Origin: Desulfogranum marinum
GTDB taxonomy: Bacteria > Desulfobacterota > Desulfobulbia > Desulfobulbales > Desulfobulbaceae
Direction of reading: 5' to 3'
NCBI RefSeq assembly: GCF_016918565.1
Contig: NZ_JAFFQD010000017.1
Span: 34,590 to 98,589, forward strand
Length of the DNA: 64,000 nucleotides
This document shows positions 35,228-44,457 of this stretch, piece by piece; position 1 is the first letter of the stretch, and each line of letters begins with the position of its first letter. The notes below the pieces were generated by a model that saw only the letters and a program-made list of their open reading frames with translations, was not told the DNA's origin and ran no database searches. Position numbers and translations under genes: made by a program.

Positions 35228-36370
35228 TTAACAAGGTAAGGTAAGTCTAAAAATCGTTCCCTGTTCTTTGGAGGTCGAGAAGTCCACTTTACCGCCAAGA
35301 TATTCTTCTGCAAAAAGTTTCATCGAATATGTTCCAACCCCTCGACCGGCACCATCCTTGGTGCTGAAATTACGTTGGAAGATCCTGCGCCCGATGTCTT
35401 GTGGAATGACTGCCTGGTTCCACACGCAGTAGGAAACTCGGTTGGTCTCTTTTTTTAGCCAAATCTTTATCTTTCCGTTTTTACTGGTTGCTTCTAAGGC
35501 ATTGGATATCATATTGGACACAATTCGGAGCAGTAGTGATCTGTCTGTTGTGATGGAAAAGGAATGCAGTGGTTGTGCAATATCGAGCTTTCTGCTCTCT
35601 GTCAACGGGTGACAGGCAAAAAAATCCTGTAGTTCTTTGAGGGATTCATACGCATCAACAGGCTCGCATTTCGGCTTGTAAGCAGACAGATCACTGTTGA
35701 TCAGTAATTTTTGAATAGTCAGTTCCTTGGTCATGCGCACAGACAGGTTGCGAATAATTTTAGCCAGGTTTGACTGACTGTTTTCATAGTACAGCAGCTC
35801 ACTTGCTCCCAGGAGCCCGGTGAGCATGTTACTGATGTCATGAAAAAAGGTACGCTCCAGAGCCGCACGGTGTTGTTCGACGGTGATGTCCTGCAAAAAT
35901 AAAAGAACAAACCTGTTGCCATCAATTTCAATGGGCTGGGACCGAACTTTCAAGGCAATGTCTGTGGTATGCCCATTCTTGTCAACGGCCATGGCACACA
36001 AGCGCTCCACTGTTTCATTAGAGGTCAGGCTTGCGACGATGGCAATGGCCGCTCCGCAGGTGGAACAGAATTTGGTAGTGCCGCAGCCTGCCGGTCCTTC
36101 ATGAGCGTGGATACAGTGCAGCGCTTCTCCCGGCCGTAACCCCAGCGTTTCAACAGGAGATTGAATGCCGAGCATTGCACAGAAAGAATCATTTAAGCTG
36201 ATAATTTGCCGTTTATCATCCAGGATGGCCAGCAGGCCGCTTACTACGTGCAGCAGGCCTGAAACAACCGGATCATCATTGACCTGTCGAATTCTTTTTT
36301 GGAGTGTAAGCTCGTCGTTGCGTTTGGCTTCTGCAAAATAAGTTTCTATCATTGTTTTTGATATACTCAT
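35228..36370 (-). CDS. PAS-domain sensor histidine kinase with a cysteine-rich insert
   Basis: A 380-residue soluble kinase. A PAS domain spans about residues 30-165 and contains the insert CIHAHEGPAGCGTTKFCSTC, four cysteines with a His that could bind metal or sense redox. The phosphoacceptor box is FFHDISNMLTGLLG near residue 175. The ATPase domain shows N box IVSNMISNALEATSK and G boxes GRGVGTYSMKLFAEEYLGGKV. No transmembrane segment, so it senses a cytoplasmic signal. No response regulator gene lies beside it. It may belong with the disulfide oxidoreductase gene downstream (47 bp). Confidence 0.85.
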   Translation of the reverse strand: MSISKTMIETYFAEAKRNDELTLQKRIRQVNDDPVVSGLLHVVSGLLAILDDKRQIISLNDSFCAMLGIQSPVETLGLRPGEALHCIHAHEGPAGCGTTKFCSTCGAAIAIVASLTSNETVERLCAMAVDKNGHTTDIALKVRSQPIEIDGNRFVLLFLQDITVEQHRAALERTFFHDISNMLTGLLGASELLYYENSQSNLAKIIRNLSVRMTKELTIQKLLINSDLSAYKPKCEPVDAYESLKELQDFFACHPLTESRKLDIAQPLHSFSITTDRSLLLRIVSNMISNALEATSKNGKIKIWLKKETNRVSYCVWNQAVIPQDIGRRIFQRNFSTKDGAGRGVGTYSMKLFAEEYLGGKVDFSTSKEQGTIFRLTLPC

Positions 36371-36655
36371 TGTACCAAAGAAACCCGTGGAGCGGTATAT
36401 TGGGCCGGCTGGTTTTTGTTAGGGAGCTATTTTTTTAGATTCTAAGTAGTTAGTAATGAATGTTCTTTTTTCTATTAAGCATATGAACAGAAAAATACAA
36501 ACCTGCCAACATGAAAACTGTCTTTTAATAGATACACTTCGTTTTTTATTTTTTGATACGCTTGGAATGCGACAGGGTATTATCTCACCGTATTATGGAG
36601 AGGTTATGATGTATCTCTCACTTGTTTGTCTGGTTACCTTGCAGAGCAATTGTAA

Positions 36656-38695
36656 TCATAGGTAAATTACAAAACCAGCTGCCGGAACCGTGACATTGAT
36701 AGCAGAGCCGTTGCCTTTTTCAACTTTGAGTAGATGTCCTTTTTGACTGGCATCGGTGGAGAAAATGCATGACATGCTGCTACCTGGAGGGTTAATGGCG
36801 AAATCAACCGTTACTCTGACGGTTAATGACTGGTGAGTATCGGTATTGATTGCGCATACATATTCCTGGTCAGCAAAAATTCGTGACCAGGCAATAATCC
36901 ATCTCAGTGTACCATGTATAGGCTGGGGAAAGTGAAATGCTCCGTCGCTCCCTTCCACCTGTCTCAGATACTGACGGCCACGGCGCAGAGCAATATGTTT
37001 TTTTCGCAACCGGCAGAGGTCCTGAATAAGACGGTAGGTTGGGTGGTTCTCGTTGAAAAAATGCCGCCCGGTACTTTGCAGGGAGCCGAATGGGCCGCCA
37101 AACATACATTCGCGGAGAAATACATCGCTGTATGCATCCTCATTGGTACGATAGTCAGCGCCATTGAATCCCTGTTCCGTACCGTAATAGATACAGGGCA
37201 TCCCCGTGGTGGTCAGGTTTAATCCAAGGGCCATGGCGAGGAAGCGAAAGCTGTCCTGTTGTTGGCCGCAGAAACGGAATTTGTGTTGTGTCCCGACCTG
37301 ATCGTGGTCATCAAACATGGTCACTACGTGTTCACCAAACCATTGGTGGGTATGCTTGTGCTCAAGCAGACTGTTACGGAACAGATCAAAGTAACCTTCT
37401 TGCGCATCGGTAGAAGGATTTCCCGGGCTGCGCCACCCTTTAGCAAGAAATTCAAGTCGGTCCGGAATTTCGTTGATACCGAGAGCGGCATCAATGCCGG
37501 TTGTATTCAAGATGTTGACAGCGTGTGCCCGACCACCCGTTATCTCGCCTATCAGATAAAAGTTTTCTTTGCCGATCGACTGGGCAAATTCATGTATGAT
37601 ATTAGCGAACAGGCGTACTGCCCCGGGTTCCATATGTTTTACTGTATCTATTCGGTAGCCGTCAATGTCAGCATACCCAATCCAAAATTTGTACACCTCA
37701 GCTAAGTGGAGTAAGGTCTGTGATGCCCGAAACTCCCTGATTCGTTTGTGTACGTCCCCGGCAATCTCCGGTGCTTTAGGCGCAATGCCGTGATCCAGAT
37801 CTTTGAGTGCGCAAAAATCGCCGTCAAGATAATCGGGAAAATTATCCCAGTGGGTTATCTCCCCTTTCCGTGTCCATGCGTTTGATTGCTGAAATTCAGC
37901 AGGCCAGACACCACCCCCCGGCCAGGTGTCTGGAAAAAGATGGGTATCGATTTGGGCAAAGGGGATACTGCCTGGGTCATGACTGTGTTGACGGAAACCA
38001 TTAACCGGCCATTGTTGACCCTGGTAATACCTGTATTGATCATTGTTCTTGTAGGCAAACACATCACCGGCGTGGTTGAGGATAATGTCGAGAATGACTC
38101 GAATGTTATGCTCGTGAGCTGTAGTGACAAATTGTTTTAAATCCTCACGGCTGCCGAAATGCGGATCAACGTCCAGGAAGTTTTGAATACCGTATCCATG
38201 ATAGTTGTCGCTTCCTTCCACCTGCCTGAAGACAGGACTCAGCCATACTGTCGTAATGCCCAATCGTTGAAGATATCCCAGTTTGTCGTGGAGGCCGGCG
38301 ATGGTCCCGCCACACCATTTTTTCCCTGATTGAAACCAGTTTTCCCTGTCTGCCTTGCCTGCATCTTTTTCCAGGTTAAACAGTGGGGTGGTGCGCCCGG
38401 ATTCCGGTCCTGTTATTGGATTGCCGGCACTATCTGCAAAGCCGTTATACTCTCTTCCATCAGAATAACGATCAACCAGGAGAAAATAGAGTACCTCGTC
38501 TTCCCAGTTGACTGGGGAGGGGTAGTAATTCTGCTTATCTGTGAGTGCGGTGAAATCAATTTGCTTCAGGCTTTTTTCCACATCATGTCCATGATTGGTA
38601 TGGTTTACCAGGGTATTGAAGGATTTCGGCTGAGAGATATTTTTGTTTGAATTTCCATCGTTTCCGATGTTTGGGATGCGTGTGTGATCAGACAT
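36656..38695 (-). CDS. Alpha-amylase family glycoside hydrolase (GH13)
   Basis: A 679-residue cytoplasmic GH13 protein. Conserved regions: DIILNHAGD (region I), DGYRIDTVKHME with the nucleophile Asp (region II), FYLIGEITGG with the acid/base Glu (region III) and FDDHDQVG (region IV). No signal peptide is present. It may be a glycogen-debranching, trehalose or maltogenic type enzyme; the subfamily cannot be fixed by eye. A C-terminal beta domain ends in VPAAGFVIYL. Single gene; a possible storage-polysaccharide role. Confidence 0.88.
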   Translation of the reverse strand: MSDHTRIPNIGNDGNSNKNISQPKSFNTLVNHTNHGHDVEKSLKQIDFTALTDKQNYYPSPVNWEDEVLYFLLVDRYSDGREYNGFADSAGNPITGPESGRTTPLFNLEKDAGKADRENWFQSGKKWCGGTIAGLHDKLGYLQRLGITTVWLSPVFRQVEGSDNYHGYGIQNFLDVDPHFGSREDLKQFVTTAHEHNIRVILDIILNHAGDVFAYKNNDQYRYYQGQQWPVNGFRQHSHDPGSIPFAQIDTHLFPDTWPGGGVWPAEFQQSNAWTRKGEITHWDNFPDYLDGDFCALKDLDHGIAPKAPEIAGDVHKRIREFRASQTLLHLAEVYKFWIGYADIDGYRIDTVKHMEPGAVRLFANIIHEFAQSIGKENFYLIGEITGGRAHAVNILNTTGIDAALGINEIPDRLEFLAKGWRSPGNPSTDAQEGYFDLFRNSLLEHKHTHQWFGEHVVTMFDDHDQVGTQHKFRFCGQQQDSFRFLAMALGLNLTTTGMPCIYYGTEQGFNGADYRTNEDAYSDVFLRECMFGGPFGSLQSTGRHFFNENHPTYRLIQDLCRLRKKHIALRRGRQYLRQVEGSDGAFHFPQPIHGTLRWIIAWSRIFADQEYVCAINTDTHQSLTVRVTVDFAINPPGSSMSCIFSTDASQKGHLLKVEKGNGSAINVTVPAAGFVIYL

Positions 38696-39229
38696 AGCAG
38701 TTTTTCCTGTATGTGTAGCTGGGGTGACGAAACCTGAAACCGTTGATGGTCATGATGGTCGCTCTGCCTGGCACTGAAGCAAAGGATGTGCCATCGACCC
38801 GGCAAAAAGATAAACAGTGGTCAATCTACTGTAGTGCTGTTGTTCAGGAAAAGAGAAGTGACAGAGAGGGGACAAGAAAAGCAGGTTTTGGTGCATATGC
38901 ACCAGAATTGGTGGTGTATATCAAGCAGTAACCAACTGGAAAAGGCTGGAAGAGGAGGGGGCAAGAGAGGAGAAGAAAAGAGGTATAGGGCTTTGTGTCG
39001 TGTTTTGGTAAGAATTTTTTCGAGTTGAATGCGATGCTTTATCTGGAAGGCATTAGCCCGGATTTCTCATCAACCGTAGTAGGACTGCGCACTCTTCTTT
39101 TTTCAACAAGGGCCTCCGGCGATAATCGCTTTGACCCTTGTTGTGATGATGGGAATCGGTACGTCCCAAAAATACAATCCTGTGTGAGTAACAAAAAAAA
39201 TCAGGAGGGCTTAGATATTGTTCGCTGCA
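38696..39229. other. Intergenic spacer with one short dispersed repeat
   Basis: No gene supported. CCCGGATTTCTCAT at 39057-39070 is a copy of the short repeat seen at 15368, 15587 and 63691. Confidence 0.45.
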
Positions 39230-39496
39230 TTAACTGGAGGCCGTAGGTTCGTCAGGCAGGGTGATATTGAGTTCCAGCACTTCGCAATCTCCTTCTTTAT
39301 CCAGTTGAACTTTAACAGCTCCGTCTTCAACCTGGATATATTTTCTGACAACCAGCAGGAGTTCTTCCTTCATCATAGGAAGATAATCCGGACCGTTGCG
39401 TGTTGTCCGCTCCCTGGCAACAATGATCTGCAGCCGTTCTTTGGCAACTGTTGCTGTTGTTTTCCGATTGTTCCGGAAAAAGTCTAAAAAACGCAT
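39230..39496 (-). CDS. minE: Cell division topological specificity factor MinE
   Basis: An 88-residue MinE. The N-terminal membrane/MinD-contact region (FLDFFRNN, VAKERLQIIVARER) and the C-terminal dimer part (KEELLLVVRKYIQVED, LELNITLPDE) are typical. It drives MinD oscillation. Last of the minCDE cluster, 3 bp after minD. Confidence 0.93.
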   Translation of the reverse strand: MRFLDFFRNNRKTTATVAKERLQIIVARERTTRNGPDYLPMMKEELLLVVRKYIQVEDGAVKVQLDKEGDCEVLELNITLPDEPTASS

Positions 39497-39499
39497 TCG

Positions 39500-40315
39500 T
39501 TAGCTCCTGAACAGTCGAAATTTATTAAAAAATCCCTTCTTCTCCACTTCCACAAATCTGTGTACGAGGTCCTCCCCCAACAACCTGCTCACAGCATCTT
39601 CGTAGGCCTGGCCTGCATCACTTTCACTGGCTAAAATGATTGGGCTGCCTGCGTTGGAAGCCTGCAGTACGTCCTTTGATTCAGGGATAACGCCCAACAG
39701 CGGAATGGCTAATATTTCCTTTACATCATCAACGCTGAGCATTTCTCCTTTTTCAACCCGCGCAGGTTCATATCGGGTAAGTAATAAATGCTCCTTAACC
39801 GGTTCTCTTCCCTCTTCGGCTCGCCTGGTTTTACTGGCTAACAAGCCGAGTATACGGTCGGAATCGCGGACTGAAGAAACTTCAGGATTTGTTACCACCA
39901 CTGCCTGATCGGCAAAATACATGGCCATAAAGGCCCCACGTTCTATGCCAGCAGGGGAATCGCAGACAATATAATCAAAGCTTTCTGCAAGCTGATTGAT
40001 AACTCGTTCCACTCCTTCAATATCAAGCGTGTCTTTATCGCGTGTTTGTGAAGCAGGGAGGATAAAGAGATCTTCCACCCTTTTGTCTCTGATTAGAGAC
40101 TGATTGAGATTGGCCTCATTGCGAATGACATTAACAAAGTCGTAGACAACCCTTCGTTCGCAACCCATAATCAAATCCAGGTTGCGAAGGCCGACATCAA
40201 AATCGATGACTACGGTTTTGTACCCTCGCATGGCAAGGCCTGTACCAATTGCGGCGCTGGTCGTAGTTTTACCGACCCCACCTTTTCCAGATGTTATGAC
40301 GATAACTTCTGCCAT
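39500..40315 (-). CDS. minD: Septum site-determining ATPase MinD
   Basis: A 271-residue ParA-type ATPase. The deviant Walker A is VITSGKGGVGKTTTSAA with the signature Lys, and the membrane-targeting amphipathic helix lies at the C-terminus (KGFFNKFRLFRS). MinD binds membrane as an ATP dimer and recruits MinC to block polar division. Between minC and minE; ribosome site AGGATAA precedes the ATG. Confidence 0.95.
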   Translation of the reverse strand: MAEVIVITSGKGGVGKTTTSAAIGTGLAMRGYKTVVIDFDVGLRNLDLIMGCERRVVYDFVNVIRNEANLNQSLIRDKRVEDLFILPASQTRDKDTLDIEGVERVINQLAESFDYIVCDSPAGIERGAFMAMYFADQAVVVTNPEVSSVRDSDRILGLLASKTRRAEEGREPVKEHLLLTRYEPARVEKGEMLSVDDVKEILAIPLLGVIPESKDVLQASNAGSPIILASESDAGQAYEDAVSRLLGEDLVHRFVEVEKKGFFNKFRLFRS

Positions 40316-40400
40316 CGTTTATCCTCCGAATTATTCGTTAATTGCTTTTTATGTGCGTTGGAGCACCTTGTATTATGATCAATAAAGGCTGGTAAGTGTC

Positions 40401-41183
40401 TCATCTTAGAGACTCTATCTTGAGCTGATCCTCTTGCAGATATATTTGAACTGCCGTTTTGCGCATATCGGATGGCAGATCATCGTTGATGATGTAAACG
40501 CCTGCAATAGAAACAAGGTCGGCCTGGAGATCGTTACAGAATACTCTGGCACTTTCCTTTCCCCGTGCACCTGCGAGTGCGCGGCCTCGTAGGGTACCGT
40601 AAACATGGATATGGCCGTCTGCCATAATCTCTGCTCCGGTGCTCACCGATGCGAGAACGATCAGGTCTCCTCCACGGGCATAAACCTTTTGGCCGGAGCG
40701 TACCGGCTGGCGAATAACAAGGGTTTCAGTGTGCGGTGCCTCTTGGGGAGTAACTGCTTCTTGCGGGGCCGGAGGACTCTGTACCGGCTCTTCTTTTATT
40801 TCCGGTTGCGGTGATTCCACAACCGTATCGTGCCGAGCTGTCCCAGCCGCCGGCCAGACGGCAATGTTTCGGGCCCTTGCCGCGAATTCCAACGATTCTT
40901 CTGCACCTGTGATGCCAACTGGGACAAAATTATTGGCAGACAGCAGTTCACATGCTTTTTCAAGCCAACTCCCGTCAACTTCTTGATCAAGTTGTCCGAA
41001 GTCAATCATGACAGGCGCATTGCGAAAAAACTTAGGAGCCTGGGCAACTTTTTCCAGAAGTTGGCGGTCCAGTTCTTCCAAGTCTGTACTGAATAATTCC
41101 AACACTGTGAGAGACACCATACGCGCTTTGATAGCCGCTGCTGCATCCTGTTCGCTAACTGACATCATTTTCAGCCTTTCCAC
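40401..41183 (-). CDS. minC: Septum site-determining protein MinC
   Basis: A 260-residue FtsZ-assembly inhibitor. N-terminal domain of about 110 residues, a Pro/Glu-rich linker (QPEIKEEPVQSPPAPQEAV), and the C-terminal beta-helix with QPVRSGQKVYARGGDLIVL and GHIHVYGTLRGRALAGARG. First gene of minCDE, 85 bp before minD. Confidence 0.93.
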   Translation of the reverse strand: MERLKMMSVSEQDAAAAIKARMVSLTVLELFSTDLEELDRQLLEKVAQAPKFFRNAPVMIDFGQLDQEVDGSWLEKACELLSANNFVPVGITGAEESLEFAARARNIAVWPAAGTARHDTVVESPQPEIKEEPVQSPPAPQEAVTPQEAPHTETLVIRQPVRSGQKVYARGGDLIVLASVSTGAEIMADGHIHVYGTLRGRALAGARGKESARVFCNDLQADLVSIAGVYIINDDLPSDMRKTAVQIYLQEDQLKIESLR

Positions 41184-41660
41184 TGCTCAAGCATGATCCC
41201 AGGAGCGTGGTTAATTTCTAATTTATCTATCACGGTGAACTAAAAAATGTTGCGTTTATAATTTGAAACTGCTGTATTTACCGCATTTAACCATCGAACA
41301 TGAGAGTTGTAGCTTTCAATGAAGCGGATCGATATTTGTACCCTCAGCTGACGATTGATTCAACCAATTAATTTCAGGCGTCAATAAAAAAAGACCGCGA
41401 TTTTAACCTGTCAGGCGAGGGGAATAAAAAAAAGTAAAATTTGTTTAAAGATTATACAGTCGCTGCGGATTCTCTGTATGTCTTTGAAGTGGTGTTGTAT
41501 ACATGTTGTATAAAGATCGTTTTTGAACTTGTGGTGAAAGCTGAACGCTAAGAAAACGGGCTTGATACGAATGATTATGCTCTCTGAATGAAGAAAATTA
41601 ATTGACACAGCCCGGAAGAGGGGGTATCTTCCCCGCCGTCTGCCGAACACAAATTGCTGA
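41184..41660. other. Spacer between minC and tRNA-Gly
   Basis: No gene supported. It should contain the promoters of minCDE (minus) and of the tRNA (plus), none strong enough to call. Confidence 0.4.
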
Positions 41661-41735
41661 GCGGGAATAACTCAGTGGTAGAGTGTAACCTTGCCAAGGT
41701 TGAAGTCGCGAGTTCGAATCTCGTTTCCCGCTCCA
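41661..41735 (+). tRNA. tRNA-Gly (GCC)
   Basis: Acceptor stem GCGGGAA/TTCCCGC, D loop with AGTGGTAGAGT, anticodon loop CTTGCCAAG (anticodon GCC), T loop GTTCGAATC, discriminator T and encoded CCA at 41733-41735. Confidence 0.97.
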
Positions 41736-41965
41736 GTTTTTTCCTTTCGATTAACCTTACCATCACGTTGTGGATGCAGGGTAAGTCGTCCAGTTATTCT
41801 TTTCAGCCCCTCCTGCTCATAAAACTCCTGTACTTTACACTGTTTTGCTAAATATTGCTGTTATTGATTGCCATTGTCTGTAATGAAGACGGGGAATCGT
41901 TTAGCTGCTACAGCGTTTTGCAATCCCAGATTACAGAGTGCCTTAACAGAAGTCTAGGTTACCCC

Positions 41966-42079
41966 ATGAAAAACCCTTGGTCGCTGTGGACGATCGTCTT
42001 TTACTCGCTGCTTTTTTACGTGATTGTATCACGTTTTTTATATGGATTGATACTTGAGACATCTGCGACCAAGATATAA
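41966..42079 (+). CDS. Possible single-span membrane micropeptide
   Basis: 37 codons, MKNPWSLWTIVFYSLLFYVI followed by VSRFLYGLILETSATKI, one clear transmembrane segment. Lies 28 bp before yehS on the same strand. The ribosome site is weak, so it may not be real. Confidence 0.35.
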   Translation: MKNPWSLWTIVFYSLLFYVIVSRFLYGLILETSATKI

Positions 42080-42107
42080 TCAGAGAAAATAATACAAGGA
42101 GATTCTT

Positions 42108-42572
42108 GTGACCAATAATTTTGTTTTGCGAAGTCTTCGTTATACCTTTAATTGTAACGATTCGAAAATGATTGCCATCTTTGGTTTAGGTGGAGCGGAG
42201 GTAACGCGCGGGCAGATAAGCGACTGGCTCAAACAAGAAGATGATCCAGCTTACCGAAATTGTAGCGACACCAAGTTGGCTATGTTTCTTAATGGATTGA
42301 TTGTTGAGATGCGTGGTAAAAAAGAAGGCGTCCAGCCCCAGGTGGAGAAACGCCTCACAAATAATATCGTTTTGGTGAAATTGAAAATTGCACTGAGTCT
42401 TAAAAATGAAGATATTTTAGAGATTATGGAGCTTGCCTATATACGGATAAGCAAACATGAATTAAGTGCATTGTTTCGTAAGCCGGGGCATAAAAATTAC
42501 CGTGAATGTAAGGACCAAATTCTACGTAATTTCCTGAAAGGGGTGCAGGTGAAATACAGGCCAGATAAATGA
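42108..42572 (+). CDS. yehS: DUF1456 family protein YehS
   Basis: A 154-residue protein of two DUF1456 repeats: NNFVLRSLRYTFNCNDSKMI with DWLKQEDDPAYRNCSD, and NNIVLVKLKIALSLKNEDIL with ALFRKPGHKNYRECKDQILR. Function unknown. The start is GTG 42108 with AAGGAGA upstream. Confidence 0.9.
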   Translation: MTNNFVLRSLRYTFNCNDSKMIAIFGLGGAEVTRGQISDWLKQEDDPAYRNCSDTKLAMFLNGLIVEMRGKKEGVQPQVEKRLTNNIVLVKLKIALSLKNEDILEIMELAYIRISKHELSALFRKPGHKNYRECKDQILRNFLKGVQVKYRPDK

Positions 42573-42606
42573 AAAGAGAGCCGGTGGCCGGCAAAAGAAC
42601 CGGTTG

Positions 42607-43779
42607 CTACAGATTAAGCGAGACATGCAAATGTTTGTGTAATTTCAGCAGTGCCTTTTTTTCAAGTTGGTATACACTCCCTCGGGTTACGCCATAAATA
42701 CGGCTGATCTCCACCATTGATTGGGCACGCCCCTCATACTCTCCCAGACCATATTTTCTTTTCACTATGTCGGCGCTTTTGGCAGGCAGAACACTATCAA
42801 CAGCCTCTAAAAGTTTGCTGTGCATTTCCAGTTGCTCGACATGTTTTGCTGGATCTTGCCGGTAGGAATATTCGTGTTGCGGTTCTTCTTTTTCCCCAAG
42901 GATAACTGTTGAATTCATCAAGGTAGTTACGGCTGCATTTTCTGCAACCGTGTCTCCTTTTCTGGCAGACCTGGAAATTTCCTCAATGATGGTTGCCGGC
43001 ACCCGGATCAATCTCCCATTTAGCGACTGGAGTTGAACCTCACGTAATATCCAAAACGATGCATAGGTCGAAAATCTGCTCCCCATGGAAGGATGGTATC
43101 TGTATGCAGCTCTTGCAACGCCAAAGCTTCCGATTTGGTGGGCGTCTTCAGCTGTAATGGATTGTTTGTAGGTATTGCTGATTTGTGAAGTTATTTTTCT
43201 GACAAGTCCGGTTGTCAGGAGCATATAAATATTTCGCAAAGTATTCAGGCGCTCGATCACTGCTTGCAGTTGTCGAAATTCTGGCCTGTGGGTGAAGCTG
43301 GGGTCGGCTTTATAGATGATCCTGGCCCATACCCTTGCCAGTACCAGGTGTTGGAAGGTTTTAGCCAAAGGAATGGATGCACTCATGGTTGGTTGGCTGA
43401 ACAACTGTAATGCTTCCTGCCGTTCTGCTTCGGAAGTGCGGTCGGCGCGTGCGAAAAATATTTTTCTGTCTTTGCTAAGATAAATATTTTGAATAATCGT
43501 CAGTGCTGCTTGGCGAAACAGGCAATGTTGGGCAACCAGTTGAGTAAATCGGTGTCTCTGGAGCAGGACTTCTGTTGCCAGCTCGCCTTCATCATTTTTG
43601 GAAAGATAGAGATGTCTCCCCGCTATATCGTCTGCATTCAGCACACTTTCAGCTGCAAAACATTTTGCCTCCAGACCGGCACTCAGCTCCAGCGCTTGTA
43701 CCTGTTGAATGAATGAAGTAGCCGCAGAGCTGGTTGTCGGCAGGTCGATAATGTTTAGTGAGGGTATCTTACAGGTCAT
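42607..43779 (-). CDS. Sigma-70 family RNA polymerase sigma factor, atypical
   Basis: A 390-residue sigma factor. Region 2 is around AEDAHQIGSFGVARAAYRYH, with the -10 recognition helix FSTYASFWILREVQ. Region 3 is around RVPATIIEEISRSARKG. Region 4 is YEGRAQSMVEISRIYGVTRG followed by SVYQLEKKALLKLHKHL. The N-terminal 170 residues resemble no usual region 1.1 or ECF extension. It looks like a group 3 or alternative factor. No anti-sigma gene is adjacent. The gene faces away from sulP. Confidence 0.85.
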   Translation of the reverse strand: MTCKIPSLNIIDLPTTSSAATSFIQQVQALELSAGLEAKCFAAESVLNADDIAGRHLYLSKNDEGELATEVLLQRHRFTQLVAQHCLFRQAALTIIQNIYLSKDRKIFFARADRTSEAERQEALQLFSQPTMSASIPLAKTFQHLVLARVWARIIYKADPSFTHRPEFRQLQAVIERLNTLRNIYMLLTTGLVRKITSQISNTYKQSITAEDAHQIGSFGVARAAYRYHPSMGSRFSTYASFWILREVQLQSLNGRLIRVPATIIEEISRSARKGDTVAENAAVTTLMNSTVILGEKEEPQHEYSYRQDPAKHVEQLEMHSKLLEAVDSVLPAKSADIVKRKYGLGEYEGRAQSMVEISRIYGVTRGSVYQLEKKALLKLHKHLHVSLNL

Positions 43780-44317
43780 GTTGTACGGAGTAACCTCTGC
43801 GCATTAGAGCGTATGATTTTAGGGTACCTCGAAAAAAAATATTTTTTGATCAAGGTCGGATAACTCATGACACCGTGGCATGGAGAAATTTTACCACAGG
43901 CATATAATTGACAGCGGAGTCTTCGCTTCCCTCCGAGGAAAAAAACATAACGCAGGGATTGGAGGGGAAAGCACATTTTCAAGATATCCTTTAAATCGTT
44001 ATGGAATGTTAGCCAGTTGTATCGTGTAGAAGATACGTAAGCCGCTTTGCCTCGGTATTGCCAAGCCTTGAAACACAGCGTACTTTGTGCAGCGTCTGAG
44101 CTGATCGAATTCTGGTAAAAAGGCAAGCTGGACATCCGGCATACTTGCAACGCCAAGCTTCTGAGTAAGCCCGCTTTTTAAAAATTATCTGTTAAGAAAA
44201 AAATTAAAACAAGTTTTTTTTGGATGAGTAAGAAGTCTTCTTGCTTAATGTGGTCGATTTTGTCGTTCGGTGGCAGCATGGGGTTGGTTGTCTCTCATCT
44301 GCTGGACCTCTCCCGGA
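43780..44317. other. Divergent spacer between sigma factor and sulP
   Basis: No gene supported. A further copy of GGAGTCTTCGCTTCC, the RAYT-associated core, is at about 43918-43932, followed by CTCCGAGG. Confidence 0.4.
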
Positions 44318-44433
44318 TTTCCCTTGCTATTTGCCTATAGAACATATAGGGTGGCCGTCCTTTTAAAAAAGATTATACGTATTTCTACCATGGGCATAGA
44401 CCTCCGTTGGAGGGCTGTGCCCATTTTTATTTT
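44318..44433 (+). promoter_or_regulatory. Structured leader with terminator upstream of sulP
   Basis: A hairpin CCTATA-GAACA-TATAGG (about 44334-44350) is followed by a terminator-like hairpin ATGGGCA/TGCCCAT (44390-44424) and TTTTATTTT. The terminator ends 25 nt before the sulP start codon. No upstream gene on this strand needs it, so an attenuator or riboswitch is possible. It matches no riboswitch class I recognise. Confidence 0.45.
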
Positions 44434-44457
44434 CACCTCAAGTATATAGCGAGATTT

